Assembly: GCA_001939145.1 (NCBI GenBank)
Contig: LSRX01001328.1
Span: forward strand, 73,721-137,720
Length of the DNA: 64,000 nt
Direction of reading: 5' to 3'
From: Symbiodinium microadriaticum
Lineage: Eukaryota; Sar; Dinophyceae; Suessiales; Symbiodiniaceae
Below the pieces are notes generated by a model. That model saw only the letters and a program-made list of their open reading frames with translations. It searched no databases and was not told the origin of the DNA. Shown here one piece after another: positions 21,492 through 33,499 of this stretch. Position numbers and translations under genes: made by a program. Numbering within the stretch: the first letter of the stretch is position 1; each line of letters opens with the position of its first letter.

Positions 21492-21590
21492 GTTTCCGAA
21501 AATAGGGGACCCTAATATAGTACCCCAAATAGCAGGATCCTTATTATAAGGACCCCAATTTAAGGTACCCAGGTACCCTTATTATGGGAA
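21492..21590. mobile_element. palindromic element, family I (single copy)
   Basis: GTTTCCGAAAATAGGGGACC faces ACCCTTATTATGGGAAAC. Size and centre (AGGATCCTTATTATAAGG) match the other palindromic families, but its ends are distinct. Confidence 0.65.
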
Positions 21591-21699
21591 ACTCGCACAT
21601 GCCTGTGCGCACACACACACGCACAGACGCTCACACCATGCGGAGCTGTTTGTTTAGATCGCAAAGTCGGGTCTTGGATTCTGCATATACAACCTATAA

Positions 21700-22060
21700 G
21701 CATTAAACCCCAAACCCTAAACTCTTAAACCCTAAACCCTAAACTCGTAAACCCTAAACCCTCGACAATAAGCCCTAAACCCTAAACTCCTAGACCCTAA
21801 ACATTAAACCTTAAACCCTACTAAACTCCTAAATCCTAAGCCCCTAAACTCTAAACCCTAAACATTAAGCCCTAAACCCTACTAAACTCCTAAACCCGAA
21901 ACCCTAAAGTACTAAACCCTAAACTCCTAAACCCTAAAGTCCTAAACTTCTAAACCCTAAGCCTAAACTCCTAAACCCTAAACCCTAAACCCCTGAACCC
22001 TAAACTCCCAAACCCTAAACTCCTAAACCCTAAACTCCTAAACTCCTAAACCCTATCCCA
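21700..22060 (-). repeat. CCCTAAACTCCTAAA array
   Basis: A 360-base array in which CCCTAAA alternates with CTCCTAAA; the period is mostly 15. Confidence 0.9.
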
Positions 22061-22066
22061 TGCTAC

Positions 22067-22156
22067 CGCAAGTATCCCTAAGCTCTCAGTCGCGGCCCCC
22101 GGGTGCCTCTGAGTTCTCTTGAAGTCGCGCGAGAGCTTGCGCATGATGGCGGACCT
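22067..22156 (-). CDS. candidate internal exon
   Basis: Minus strand: acceptor CTAAACAG, 30 codons in phase 0 at both ends (SAIMRKLSRDFKRTQRHP is included), then GTAGCA. The plus strand of the same bases is also open (LSSLEVARELAHDGG), so the strand is not certain. Confidence 0.35.
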
Positions 22157-22159
22157 CTG

Positions 22160-22255
22160 TTTAGGGGTTTAGGGTTTAGGGTTTGGGGTTTAGGATTTAG
22201 GGTTTGGGGTTTAGGGTTTAGAGTTTAGGGTTTGGGGTTTAGGGGTTAAGGTTTT
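22160..22255 (+). repeat. TTTAGGG array
   Basis: GGTTTAGGGTTTAGGG units with GGTTTGGG variants, ending in a T-run that could act as the polypyrimidine tract for the next plus-strand exon. Confidence 0.85.
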
Positions 22256-22267
22256 TTTTGCTTAAAA

Positions 22268-23258
22268 GAAAAAGAGCAAGCCCGAAACTCAGAAAAGGTA
22301 AGCCCAAACCCGCTGAACCTCCAACCCCAAAATCCGTATACCCTAGCCAGCCCAAAAGTCCAAATCAAACCCTATAATTCCCTTCCAACCCCTGACAAAT
22401 CAGGTGCCAAACCAAACCCTGCAAACCGATGAAAGCCGAAGCGAAACCTTCGATCCCAACCTTCAAACCCCGAGCCCCATCAAGCTCATGAACCCTGCAA
22501 ACCCCTTTACCTCCCCCCCCCCCCCCAAAAAAATAGCAAAATAGTGGTCCAACACCTGTAAAAGGCCATTTTGTTCTACATACTCTGGGGCCCTGGAAAG
22601 CCCTACCCTACGATCCTAAGCCAGGAAAAGCGAAGATCTTGTAAACCTTTCTCGCAACCCTTCTTGTAACCCTGAGATGCAGTAACCCCTTATAGAAACC
22701 AAGCCCTTTCAGTAACATTATGCTACAAGCCCCCTATAATGAGCCTTATCGTAAGGAACCCACCCTTTATATAACCTGCAGTAGGCCTTATCGTGACCGC
22801 TATAGCAGCCCTTACAGGAACCCTGACAATAAGACTATGTTATAACCCCTTTCAGAACCGTAAAACCTTAACCCTAAGTGGGTTCTATGTTACGAACCCC
22901 TTAATTATAACCCTTATAGTGAGGACCCCTAAACCCTAAACCCTAAAGCCTAAACCCTAAATCCTAAACCCTAAACCGCTAAACCCCGGTGGCCTGCACG
23001 GCCTGCCAGTTGGTATACCCGAGGCTCAGCCCCGCTCCAAGAACGCCTGGGAGGGATCCGAAGCATCTAGGCCAGGTCATTCAGGGTCCCTTTAAGGGTT
23101 CCTGTTAAGGGTGTAAGGGTTCCATTAGGGTATAGACTTTGGGCTTAGGATTTCACTCATTTTGGAATTTTTGTGCAAAGCTTTATACAGTTTCTATAGT
23201 GAAGTGGTCTCGAAGCTTCTTGCGGAGAACGAAGCGGGTCCCCATGATCTTCAGGCGG
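22268..23258 (+). CDS. two-exon plus-strand candidate
   Basis: Exon 22268-22296 follows TTTTTTTTGCTTAAAAG and reads KKSKPETQK plus two bases up to GTAAGC. Exon 23200-23258 follows TTTCTATAG, begins with one base, and reads EVVSKLLAENEAGPHDLQA up to GTAAGG. Two bases left plus one base gained keeps the frame across a 903-base intron. The first exon is only 29 bases, so chance remains possible. Downstream, 23320-23390 encodes an Ala/Val-rich triplet run. Confidence 0.35.
22297..23140. other. proposed intron, no other gene seen
   Basis: Diverged CCCTAAA-type sequence, a C-run then an A-run at 22509-22533, and many short AGTAACCC/TATAACC motifs. It is the intron of the plus-strand candidate above. 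Confidence 0.5.
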
Positions 23259-23539
23259 GTAAGGGACGTCCAACCCCGCCACTGCATTCTATGCTACAGG
23301 ACGAGGAGGAGGACCAGGAGGAGTTCGTAGCAGCAGCAGTAGCAGCAGCAGTAGCAGTAGCAGTAGCAGAAGAAGTAGTCCGTCGTCGTCGATGTTTTAG
23401 GTTTTACGGGGTTTGGGGTTTAGGGTTTAGGGGTTTAGGGTTAATGAACATTGCATCTACAGCTGCTCAGGATCTTGCCAACCGCCAGGGACTGCATCCC
23501 AAGTCCTGCATTGGGCCGCTGCTGGAAACCATGTAGGTG

Positions 23540-24383
23540 ATAGGGTTTAGGGTTTAGTAAAACCATAAACCCCTAAACCCGAGAGAGCCCACTTTACACC
23601 TTAAAATCTGACAGCCCTAGAACAGAGGCTGAAAAGCTGGGGGGAATGCAACATATTTTTGCGAAAGGCAGAGTATAGGGGCCTTAACTAGAACAGGGCA
23701 AGGCTCAGAAATCTAAACCCTAACCGGGGAGTCCGAAAATCTGGCACCCGCGATACCGAAGCCTCATGCAACCCAGTAGAACTCATACCAAAAGGTGAAG
23801 GTTTGGAGGGAGGGTTGTGTTGAGGAATCTTGGGTGTGGGATTTTGAGGTTCGGGGCTGTAGATTGCTTTGAGCACTAGGGCTTTAGGGCAACTTAGGGT
23901 AAACTCCCTTTGCAGAACGCCTATAAATCCTTTAGAGAACCATTTAAAACGAACCTGAAAGATCTTGTATAGCTTTCCGAACCATGCCAGATCAGGCAAA
24001 AAACCCTGAACGTACTACAACGCTTGCGGAAGGTCCCTTGACAAACTCTTATTCAAGATCCATGGGTCCTTTAAAGGTCCTGTGAACGAAGTCTTCTGGG
24101 ATCTTTAACCCTAAGGCTCAAAATGCCCAAAAGCCTCATATAGTTAGTATGGCCTTTGGGCCCAAAATCCTTATAATATGAGTTCTTCGAGCCTGGGCAA
24201 AGGACCCAAAGCCCAGGCAGAATCTCCTGCGAGGTTGCGACCCTGGCGACGTTGGAAGCTCAGGGCGGAGAAGGCGCACCTCGAACAACCGAACATGAAT
24301 TTAGGGTTTAGAGGGCTTAGGGATAAACTATAACACGACATGATTCAATATAACATCATGCAGCAAACTATATTTAATAAATA

Positions 24384-24423
<40 letters not shown>

Positions 24424-25275
24424 GTATATGTATATGTATATATATTTATATATATGAGAATATATGACATACTAGAATGTATTCAAAAAACATGATGTAA
24501 TATTCAATATGATACATATATATATATATATATATATATGTACATGTTTATACATATAGCCCAACATCTTTTTGAGGTCTACAACAATGGGTTCATAAGA
24601 TCTTTCGTTGGGGGTATTCTCGTACTCGATGAAAGGCTTGGGGTTTAGGGTTTAGGGGTTTAGGGGTTTAAGAGTTTGGGGTTTGGGGTAGCATTGTAAT
24701 TTAGGATGGCAGTTGCGCCAGTTGGCAGGCATTGGTTATGATAGGTTGAGGGCTCTGTGCCGTCAGGGCAGGTTCAATCACCGGGTTGTTAGCTTCAAAG
24801 CATTCTGAATGGGGTTTAGGACTCAGGCTGCACGGTTTGGGGTTTGGGACACCCATAAACGCCAGAAAAGATACCACAAAATCCAGAAAGCCACGCGATC
24901 CTAAAACGCAAACCCTACCTGGACCCTAGAAAACCTTTCTATCTAGGGTTCCTTATTGTGACTTCCTTGTATAAGTCCTTCTTATTTCGGGCCATCCTCC
25001 ACTCTGAACCAGCAAAGCCAAGAAACCCCAGTTAAACCGCACCGCAGAGCCCTGAAGCCCAAAGACCTGACCACGAAAAGCACACCAAGGAACCCCAAGG
25101 CACTAGAGCGTACTATAGTGTTCTAGAAGAGGCTATTGTTGGGTCACCCTTGAAAGGACAAAGCCTCATACCACCGAAACTGAAGACCCCTGGACAAAGG
25201 AAGAGTTAGCGGTTTAGGGTCTAGGGATGTGTAGGGTTTTTCGGGTTTAGGAATAGCAAGGGCTGGTGCTTAGGC
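23540..25275. other. repeat-rich, no supported gene
   Basis: Scattered telomere-like motifs, a TA microsatellite block at 24380-24545, and TTTAGGG runs at 24640-24690. 23688-23999 is open on minus but has no splice or motif support. Confidence 0.5.
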
Positions 25276-25337
25276 TTAAGACAAACTTGAAACCCCTACC
25301 CCGCTTAATTTCCTAAGTATGCAAGCAGGCGTTGGCT

Positions 25338-25590
25338 TCGACAAGCGGAGAACCGAACAGACTCTCGAAAAGTCGAACGGTCGAAAAGTTTTCGACTTTT
25401 CACGCTTTTCTGTGAGTTTCGCACTTTTTGGTGCTTTTCGATTTTTCGACTTTTCGAGTTTGCCAGCTTTTCGCAGTTTTCTGTACTTTCCGGGCTTTTC
25501 TGCTTTTCGAAGTTTTGCTTTTTCTGCGTTTTCGCAAGTTTCTGTAGGTGTTCGGGCGCTTCGGCTTTTGGCGCTTTTCTGGGCGCTTGG
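25338..25590 (-). repeat. TTTTCGACTTTTCG-type array 1
   Basis: Imperfect units of CGACTTTTCG, GCTTTTCG and GTTTTCTG. On the minus strand it stays open and encodes a lysine/arginine/serine/glutamate-rich repeat (for example KLEKSKNRKAPKSAK). A minus ORF of 189 codons covers it (25845-25276), and its other half has a different, proline-rich composition. Confidence 0.8.
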
Positions 25591-26057
25591 AATGTTCGGT
25601 ACCTGTCGGCTTCGTCGATGGCTTTTCACACAAAAGCTCCGTACCTTCCAGGCGTAGAGCGCAGCGGCAAGCCCGGGGCTAGATTGCGGGGGCAGGCCAA
25701 GAGGTTGGGATGGATAGGGGTAAGCAAGGGCTGGCCATGGATAAATCTGTGAAAATATGGGTAGGCCAAGGGCTAGGCCCGGGAGGCAGCAGTAAAACGA
25801 GTGGCAGTTGGCAGTAGTTGTAGTAGTACTGTCACTCGTCGTCATGGCATAACTTTCAGCAGAATCGAGCTTAATGGCAAACTTTGCTGCATGTCAAACC
25901 ATTTCGGGTTCCGACCAAGCTACCAATAAGTAGCCCAAACAAGCATGTTTTACTGAGTTTTCGGATCGGGCGAACTCTTCAAGTGTGCTCTTCCGGTGTT
26001 ACTTGACAAGTTTGGCTTTTCCAAAATTTTCCAGCAAACAACAAAAGTAGCCAAACC

Positions 26058-26167
26058 ATATGGGTGGTTGTCAAAATTTGGGGTCCTTTTTTTGGGTTCC
26101 CTAAATGATAGGTGCCGTATTATATTAAGGACCCAAAAAGGGACCATCATTTTGACAACCATCCATA
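26058..26167. mobile_element. palindromic element family C, long-arm copy
   Basis: ATATGGGTGGTTGTCAAAAT faces ATTTTGACAACCATCCATAT. The copy has diverged in sequence from the other C elements but kept the pairing, so the palindrome itself has been renewed. Confidence 0.85.
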
Positions 26168-26744
26168 TGGAATTGCTGTTCGTTGCTCAGGTCTCGGGAG
26201 CCGCCCCGTTGCAGGTCTTTCAATCCATCCAGAAGTACAGCAGGAGTTAGGGTTTAGGGTTCAGGGTTTAGGGCATAAGCAGTTGTCTATTGCGCGGCTT
26301 TTTGGGATACTTCTGCTGATTTCCAACAGGCTTGGGAACCGCAGACTCGCAAATTTCAGTGATTTGTCTGTTTAGAAAAAAACCCCCAACGAACGGAGCC
26401 ATCCGCATTTGGGTGTGTTTTTTTTTCCGATTCTTTTGGGACCGTAGAGGCAAGTTTCAATGACTTTTTGATGGGCATCGTCGGAACACCTGAAGTGAAC
26501 GAAGCCATGGCATTTTGTTTCTTCTGGTAACACTCAATGATTTGTGAGCATCTCGTGGCTCCGACAGCACCAAATTGGACCTATGTTTCGGGTCTGGAGC
26601 CACCAAACCAAGTGTCAAGCCTGGCAGCGTCTGAAGCAATGTCGGGCTCATCCAAGAAATATAAGTATCCAAAACATAGATACTTTTGGCCGAGCTGGGT
26701 CTTCGGGTTAGGCGAACACCTCGGAAGCACTTGTCTCAGTCATG

Positions 26745-27085
26745 TTTGACGAGTTGTTGAGCGTGGTTTTGGATTTTTGACGATCTCGATCGTTGTCGAC
26801 ATTTCGATTTGTTGACTTTTCGACTTGTAGCCTTCAGCTGTACTCTTCGACTTTTCGCGGTTATTGACTTTTCGACCTTTCGCGTCTAGCTGCACATTTC
26901 GACTTTGCGCTTTTGACTGTGCTTTTCGACTCTTCGCGTTTTTTCGACTTCTCGCTTTTTGCTGTACGTGTCGACGTTTCGCGGTTTCTTGACTTTTCGC
27001 CTTTTCTGGTTTTTCGTGCAAAATCCTTATCCAGCGCCACTTTTCGATGTTTCGCTTTTTGGCTTTTCGGGTGCCGTTTTCTCCG
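26745..27085 (-). repeat. TTTTCGACTTTTCG-type array 2
   Basis: The same unit type as 25338-25590, about 1.2 kb away and in the same orientation. The minus strand encodes KSRKAQSKAQSRNVQ-like basic repeats across 127 codons (27123-26740), opening MDCVAEWLLAQINGENG at the non-repetitive end. Confidence 0.8.
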
Positions 27086-27119
27086 TTGATCTGCGCCAAC
27101 AGCCACTCGGCAACACAGT

Positions 27120-28100
27120 CCACTTAACACCCAGCCCTACACCCTAAACCCTTGACACCCAGCAGAAATCCAGGCCCTGCACCCTGTCAGAAGTCCCGTC
27201 AGGAGGGCCTCTCTTAAAGGCAAAGCTCAACAGCCACAGGGAAAGAGCACAGTTGGTTATGGAGGGCTTTGTACAGGGTTTTCAGGGTTATATAGCGGGG
27301 GGTTGCATAGAGCAATACATGGTATTTGAAGGGATTTCATATGGTCGATATTCGTCCCCGAACAGGACGGTATCTCCCCTTCAAGAAGTGCTCCCAAATG
27401 GTGTGAAGGGGGTTTCTTCAAGCAAACTTGATGCGTTTCAATCTTATAAACTCTAAACCCTAAGCCCTGGGGCGCGGGGATTGTAGGGGTCTGATCTTCG
27501 AGATGCTTCACAGGTTTCGTACATTTAGCGTATGCCTTAAGCTACCATAACCTACTTGTTGGTAGGTTCGTATTATACACCCTATTTTGGAAATTGAAAG
27601 GACCCTACAAGAACTAGGTTTTGGTCGTCTCAGGTATGCTTCTGTGCCTGATGCGCATGGTTTGTCGGTTGGAGCTGTGGGCTAAGTTTCGGGTCGAAGG
27701 GTAGGCTAAGGTCAAGGGGTTTGGGCGTAACCCATGCTTCGCGAGGTTCTTAAGGGTTCCGACAGATGCTTTGCATGCTTAGATGTGGCATTCGGCTAGT
27801 TAGGCTTGAGGGTACAGGGCTTCCCTGGGGGTTTAGAGTCTTGTGTTTCTACTCAACCCGAAACGGTAAAAGCACCGACCCACCTTCAAGGCCTAAACCC
27901 TAACCTCTGGATCCCGAAGCCCTAAAACCCAAAGCTGCGAGTCCTCTTCTCCTTAGGGTTCAGGGTTCAGGGTTTAGGGTATTAGGGTGCAGGGTTCAGG
28001 GTTTAGGGTTCATTGACTGTGCCCAACTCCCGAGCACCGAAGCCTAAACCTTAACCTTTCAAATAAGAAGCCCAACGTCCACAAAGATAGATGTAGCCCT
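27120..28100. repeat. telomere-like repeats, no supported gene
   Basis: Scattered CCCTAAA and TTTAGGG motifs; a diverged palindrome near 27545-27620 (CATAACCTACTTGTTGGTAGG...CTAGGTT) resembles family H. Confidence 0.5.
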
Positions 28101-28103
28101 GTA

Positions 28104-28212
28104 TAAGGGTCCATGGACCCAAACACTATATACTTTCTGGCTTTAAAGTGGTCTCTCTATATATAGGTACTTTGGGGCCAAAGTATATACGATTTGGGTA
28201 CATGGGCCCTTA
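28104..28212. mobile_element. palindromic element family F, copy 1
   Basis: TAAGGGTCCATGGACCCAAA faces GGGTACATGGGCCCTTA, with TATATACTTT and AAAGTATATA pairing inside. Other copies: 44408-44506 and 53549-53653. Confidence 0.8.
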
Positions 28213-31200
28213 AAGGTAAGAGCCTGATTAGAACCAACCCCATACCTCTTAGCCGCCTTAAACAAAGCAGCATCCACATGAAGAGCCGCAACATGAACCG
28301 GGAGTTCTTAGTCAAGGCCAAACTGAGGGTTTAGGGTTTCGGGGTTTAGGGTTTAGGGGTTAGGGGGTTGTTTGAATTTGAGTGACCATAACAAAGAAAC
28401 CATATCATTTACTATAGATCCGCATTGTGCTGACTTAAATAGAACCCCTGAAACAAGAACCCAGCTAACCCTAAACCCTAAACCCTACGTTGCCCATTCA
28501 AAGCCTTGCTCCTGGCATACGGGTCCATCTCGCCAGTGGGCGGCAAGTAGTCATCTCGAAAAGTGGGCTCCCACACAGCGTCCTAAACCCTAAAAATAAA
28601 AAATACCTTGAACCCTCAAAAAAACCCTAAACCCTAAACCCCGAAGCCCTAAACCCATAAACCCCAAACCCTGCACCCTAGATTACTAAATCGTTGGGGC
28701 AGAAGGCGAACATGAACCCCCGAGGTCCAGATTGAGGGAAACTCCAGGTGGGGAGTTTAGGGTATATAGGTCTTCTATAGGGCTTCTATAAGGTATATAT
28801 ACCTTCAATAAGGCTCCTATAACGGTAACTACCCACCTGAAAATGTCCTAGAATGGTTGTGTTAGGGTTACGGTTTGGGGTTTGGGGTTTAGGGTAGGGT
28901 TTGGGGTTAAGGGTTTAGGGTTTCGGGTTTCGGGTTTGGGGTTTAGGGTTCCCTAAACCCTAAACCACAAACCCAACAGCCCCTAAACCTTTTTAGGTTA
29001 GAGAGGGTCTATGTCCTAGATAGGCTCTTTACTTCAGGGTTTAGGGTTTATTGAAGGCGTGTTGAGTTAGGGTCTAGGACCCCTGAGTAAACTTCAGTTA
29101 AGGTTCAGGGTTTAGGGCTTAACAACGACTTTGGGGTCTAGCGTGTCGATATCCAGTACCTACGGTTGAGGGTTTAGGGTTCAGGCGTCATGTGGAGCGG
29201 TGGGGAGTACCCCTAGACCCTTAAACGTAGTACCTTTCTCTTGGATGACTTATTTTCTACCAAACCCTAAACCATATAAACCCTAAAACCCCTAAAACCC
29301 TAACAACCCTAAAACCCTAAAAACCCTAAACCCTACGTAAGCTTCCGAGGCTTTTGGGGGGGATTGCAGGGAGCCCTCAGAGAAGATAAAACGGCAAAGT
29401 CGATTGCTACTGTATAGGGTTTCGGGTTTTATTTTAGGATGTTTAGGGTTTCGGGTTTTAGGGTTTAGGGTTTTAGGGTTTTACGGTGTTTAGGGTTTAG
29501 GGTTTTAGGTTTAGGCTTTTGGGTTTAGGGAGTAGCAGTATCGGCTTATGGCACCCTTGTGGCAGCAGCCTAATCGTGGGCTCTATACTAATGTCAGGGT
29601 ATCCTTACCGTACCTACCTTGTAGCACCTTTATAGTGGCCTTTTAGGGTCTAGGGTTTATGGTTTTGGGTGCCTGAAAGTAGCCTTACAAATAATAGCCA
29701 TATTCTTCTGCTTGACAGACACTTTGCTGCTGTGGACTCTGGCAGCGCATGCCCAAGAGCCAAGGCTTTTGCTCGGCTAGCTTGGGTCAGTAAGTGCTTC
29801 AACCCTAAACCCGAACCTAAATCCACCAAAAACCCTAAACCCTAACCTAAATGCATCCAAAATCCTAAACCCTGACGTAGATCCACCAAAAACCTTATAA
29901 ACCCTACACCCCTGAACCCTACGCAACACAACAAGATCCCCAAGCGTTCAGCCGGAAAGCTCCAATCCCTCAGACCAAACTCCTGGAAGACTCTGGGTCC
30001 CTGCTAAACGGGTTTGGGGCTTAGGGTTTAGGGTGTGGGGTTTAGGGTTTAGGGCTTGAGGGTTCAGGGGAGTGGGGTTTAGGGTTTAGGGTTTGAGGTT
30101 TAAGGTTTTTAGGGTTTAGGACCCTAAACCGTCCGGTGGGCCTCCATGTGGCTCCATGGCATACACATCTAAAGCTGACCCAGCTGTTGGGGTTTAGGCT
30201 CAGAGACTTTGCGGTTTGGGGTTAGGGTTTAGGGCTTGGGGTTTAGGGTTTAGAGTCTTGCTTGCAGGGTTTGGGGCTTTGTGGGCGTAGGATGGTGTAG
30301 GGTTGAAGTATGTAGCAGGCCCGGAGGTTTGTAGTCAGAAACCACCGGTGAGGAATAAGCGAATAGCTGGCGCAACTGCTTTTGACCCTAAATTCTACTC
30401 GCAAGCCGTAGAGTCACCGTGAGGCTGTGCTGTCAGGTGACTTTAAACGGTTTACGGCTTCAGTCGAAGGGTGTCTGGCTTATGGGGCCTGGGGCATTGA
30501 AGTGCCTTGGAGAAATGCGCAGATATTAGAGGACTCTCGGGGTCCTTGTTGCTTTCGCTCAAGGAGATGTGTACGCATGCATTCAACAGTTATACCTCAA
30601 GATGAAAAAATAAAGGTTCGCATGGGGTCTCAGATAGAACTATTGACGGCTGGCAAGCACCCCCTGAATAAGATGCACCCCCTGTCCGTCCGCTTGTCTG
30701 CATGCTTGCTGAAAGCCTGAACAGCACTTGAGCTACGGGGCTTGTGATTGAACTATGCAGTCGCAGATCTTGCGCACAGCGAATTCTCCAGCACCAAATC
30801 TGCTCGTCTCAAGGAAACTATGACAACAAGCATACATCCCGTCACCTAACTAAACCCTAAAAACAAGAGACCACTACATAAACCTTACAAAACCCTAACT
30901 CTAAACCTAATCCCGAAAAACCAAGAGGCCGCGATATAACCCCTTAAAGCAAACCTAAACTCCTAAACCAAAAATCCAAGAAACCGATACAAGAACTCTA
31001 GCCCAGTACCCAACAAAACAAAAGACCACGACATAGACCCCTAAACAAACACCCTAAACTCCTAAACCCTACAAACCAAGAAACCGCTACAGAAAACCTT
31101 ACCACAACCCTAAGATCCACAACCCTAAAAACCAAGAAGCCACCACAAAACGGTTTTTTTTTGGCGGCCAGGAGTGGCCAGGTACCGTCGGGGGCGGTGC

Positions 31201-31650
31201 CCCGGGGACCTGGGCAGCGAGGTTCTTTCCCAATATCATAGGGGTTGAAATATTGCGTTGTACGGATGAATACTATTGCTACTGTTGTTGTTTTGGAAAT
31301 ACATACTATTACGGCTATGATATATGATTCCGATTACTCTTGATGCATGACATACTGTTGCACGACATGGTATAGTACGGGATAGTACAGTCATAGCGTA
31401 GCATGATGAAGCATGGGGTAGTACAGGCGGGGTTTGTTAAGCTTTAGCATTTTGAAGCTTTGGTTGTTGGGTTCAGGGCTCCAGCTCTGCAGCCGGGCCT
31501 GAATACTTAGAATGGGCCTTTACACGAGTTTAAACATATCATAGGCTTCATATGGGTAGTTCGCTAAATTGGGGTCCCCGTTAGGGAGCAGTCCTTCTTA
31601 TAAGGGTGCCGTCCTAATTTAAAAAGCTATCCAGATAGTTAGAGGCCTGA
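28213..31650. repeat. telomere-like DNA with few unique stretches
   Basis: TTTAGGG/GGGTTTCGGG and CCCTAAAACC variants dominate (28860-28990, 29290-29335, 29400-29530, 30010-30260, 30850-31140). 30427-30720 is unique and open on plus for 97 codons, with no recognisable motif or boundary. A half copy of palindrome J is at 29208-29260. Confidence 0.6.
31552..31635. mobile_element. palindromic element family C, copy
   Basis: ATGGGTAGTTCGCTAAATTG faces a decayed right arm AATTTAAAAAGCTATCCA; ATAAGGGTGCCGTCC is in the centre in reverse orientation relative to 15844. Confidence 0.65.
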
Positions 31651-31679
31651 AAACTTAGAACGGGGTAGCCGATGTGGGT

Positions 31680-32272
31680 TGAATGGTGAAGATCGAGGGT
31701 TTTGATGGCTTAGTCCGGGTTTGGGGGTTTAAAGTTTTCGGGTACAGGCTTCGGGTCAATCGACCTATATCTGCACACTCTGAAAGGCGGAAATCCGGAT
31801 GGAGGATGAACACAGGTTCGCGAAGTGGCTGCTTTGGAGAATTCAATCGTTTTTTGGGATTCCTTTCTTCTGGCTTTGGCCTTGTCACCATGAGGCCTGC
31901 TCTTCTCCTCCTGTTTATTCTTTCTCTGTCTTTTGCCTTTCTGCTTTCCCCTCTCTCCCCTCCTTTCCCCTTGTTTGCTTTAGGGCAGTGCAAGCATGTA
32001 CTATAGCTTAATGACAACCACGCACATATATGTTCCGCAACACTTGACTCCAAGTGGTTTTCTTTGAAACTGGCTCTTTCAACGAGTACAAAAAGCTTTA
32101 CTGCAGCGCGTGCAAGCGACAAGTCATTTGGACTTGAAGGGACCATACTGCACCTGTATCCTCCCAAAATGGGTCAGTTTTCTGGTAGCGGAGCTCGGCC
32201 CCCGGTCACGAAAACCGCCAAAGCGGTTGGCTCTGGCTGATCGTTTCCCAAGGCGAGCATCGAGGTTGCACC
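31680..32272. other. unique sequence upstream of the gag pseudogene
   Basis: Non-repetitive, T/C-rich at 31890-31980 and open on minus for 170 codons (32167-31655), whose basic, lysine/arginine-rich reading is probably compositional. If the retroelement kept a 5' LTR or leader it would lie here, but I could not find its second copy downstream. Confidence 0.35.
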
Positions 32273-33456
32273 ATGTCTTCACACAGTGATGACAGCAGCA
32301 GCAACTCCTCCGGAGGCTACTCAGAGGACGAAACCTCTCAAGGTGCAACGTATTTTGCCGCAAGCCAGGCATACGGTAACTCGAGCGACAAAACGCTCAG
32401 TCATCTCGGCATCACGCCGAAAACAGCACCTGCTTATGATGGCACCACTTCGTCGTTTGAGTATACTACGCTGGATGAAACGAAAAGAGGACCGTCTCTC
32501 AAGACGAGGCTCTCCGGTCTATCAACAGTGCAGAAGGAAGTACTGGACCGTGATAGATGTTGCTCTGCCAACGGAGTGGAATACTCCAAGAAAAAGATGA
32601 AACCTTTCTTCGTGAAGGGCGAGCAATACGTCTTCCTGTGGAGATTCCTAGGTGTGCTCAAGGCGTGGAAGGGCAACCAAGACTGCGTCAATTACTGGGT
32701 TGCCAAGTTCGATATAGTCCTGCAGAGGCAGTGAAACTCATATATGGACCTTCTACCGCAACTTCGGCGGATAATCCACCGGAGTTCGCAGCTGCCTTCA
32801 AGCAGGATCCGAACTTTGGAGCCTTACAAGACCAATCGGAACAAGCAGCATTTGCAGAAAAATAGTTCCGAGAATGGAACCGCCAACGTGAAGACGCCCA
32901 CAGGCGGTCATTTCCGCTGAATGATAATCTCCTGTCTCGATAATTCCTCGTGCAGTCCGATCTTAATGAACATCAGAGACAGAGAAAAAGGCTAGTTTCT
33001 ACGCTAACTAACCAAAGGTACCGGATACTAGCTTACACGTACAAAGTCGTTCGTCAAACCATGTTTGAGGAAGTTGCAACGACGAAGACAGGTCCTCAGG
33101 ACCCAAACATCCGGCACTCTTCTCACAAGAAGGACCGGCGAGGAAGGAGAGATATATCACACAGGCGCGGAGGACGCAACTTCCTCATTCTTGATCAAGG
33201 AGAATACGATGGAGCAAAAGGTTACTGGCTCCAAGACGAGGACACTCTTGAAGAAGGTTTCGTCGCAAACGACACTATACCCCCAAACCCTAGTCTGATC
33301 GTTGAGGCCCCCACGTTACACAACAAACATAGTACCCCTGATCGAGCCGTGTTAAGAACACCAAAGTCACCCTATTCTCGTTACACCCCCAATTATTCTA
33401 CACAGCAAGCAGCTCTTGTCACAGAACTGAGATCCATGGCTAGTCACCAGCGGTGA
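32273..33456 (+). pseudogene. gag: Copia-like retrotransposon gag, broken
   Basis: The ATG at 32273 (A at -3) opens 153 codons: a Ser-rich N-terminus, then AYDGTTSSFEY, KRGPSLKTRL, LDRDR and KPFFVKGEQYVFLWRF, in the order I recall for Copia-like gag in Symbiodiniaceae. A frameshift between about 32690 and 32735 moves the reading to the next frame, which has in-frame TAG at 32863 and TAA at 32941 and then continues to 33456 with SDLNEHQRQRKRLVSTL, TKTGPQDPNIRH and DQGEYDGAKGYWLQDEDT. A segment between SFEY and TLDETK seems shorter than usual. No protease, integrase or reverse transcriptase follows: the element is cut off by the microsatellite at 33500. Structural Gag protein of a retroelement, non-functional here. 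Confidence 0.8.
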
Positions 33457-33499
33457 GTCGCCAGAAAGAGAAACTGCCTGGCGCCGCTTAGGGCTTGAT

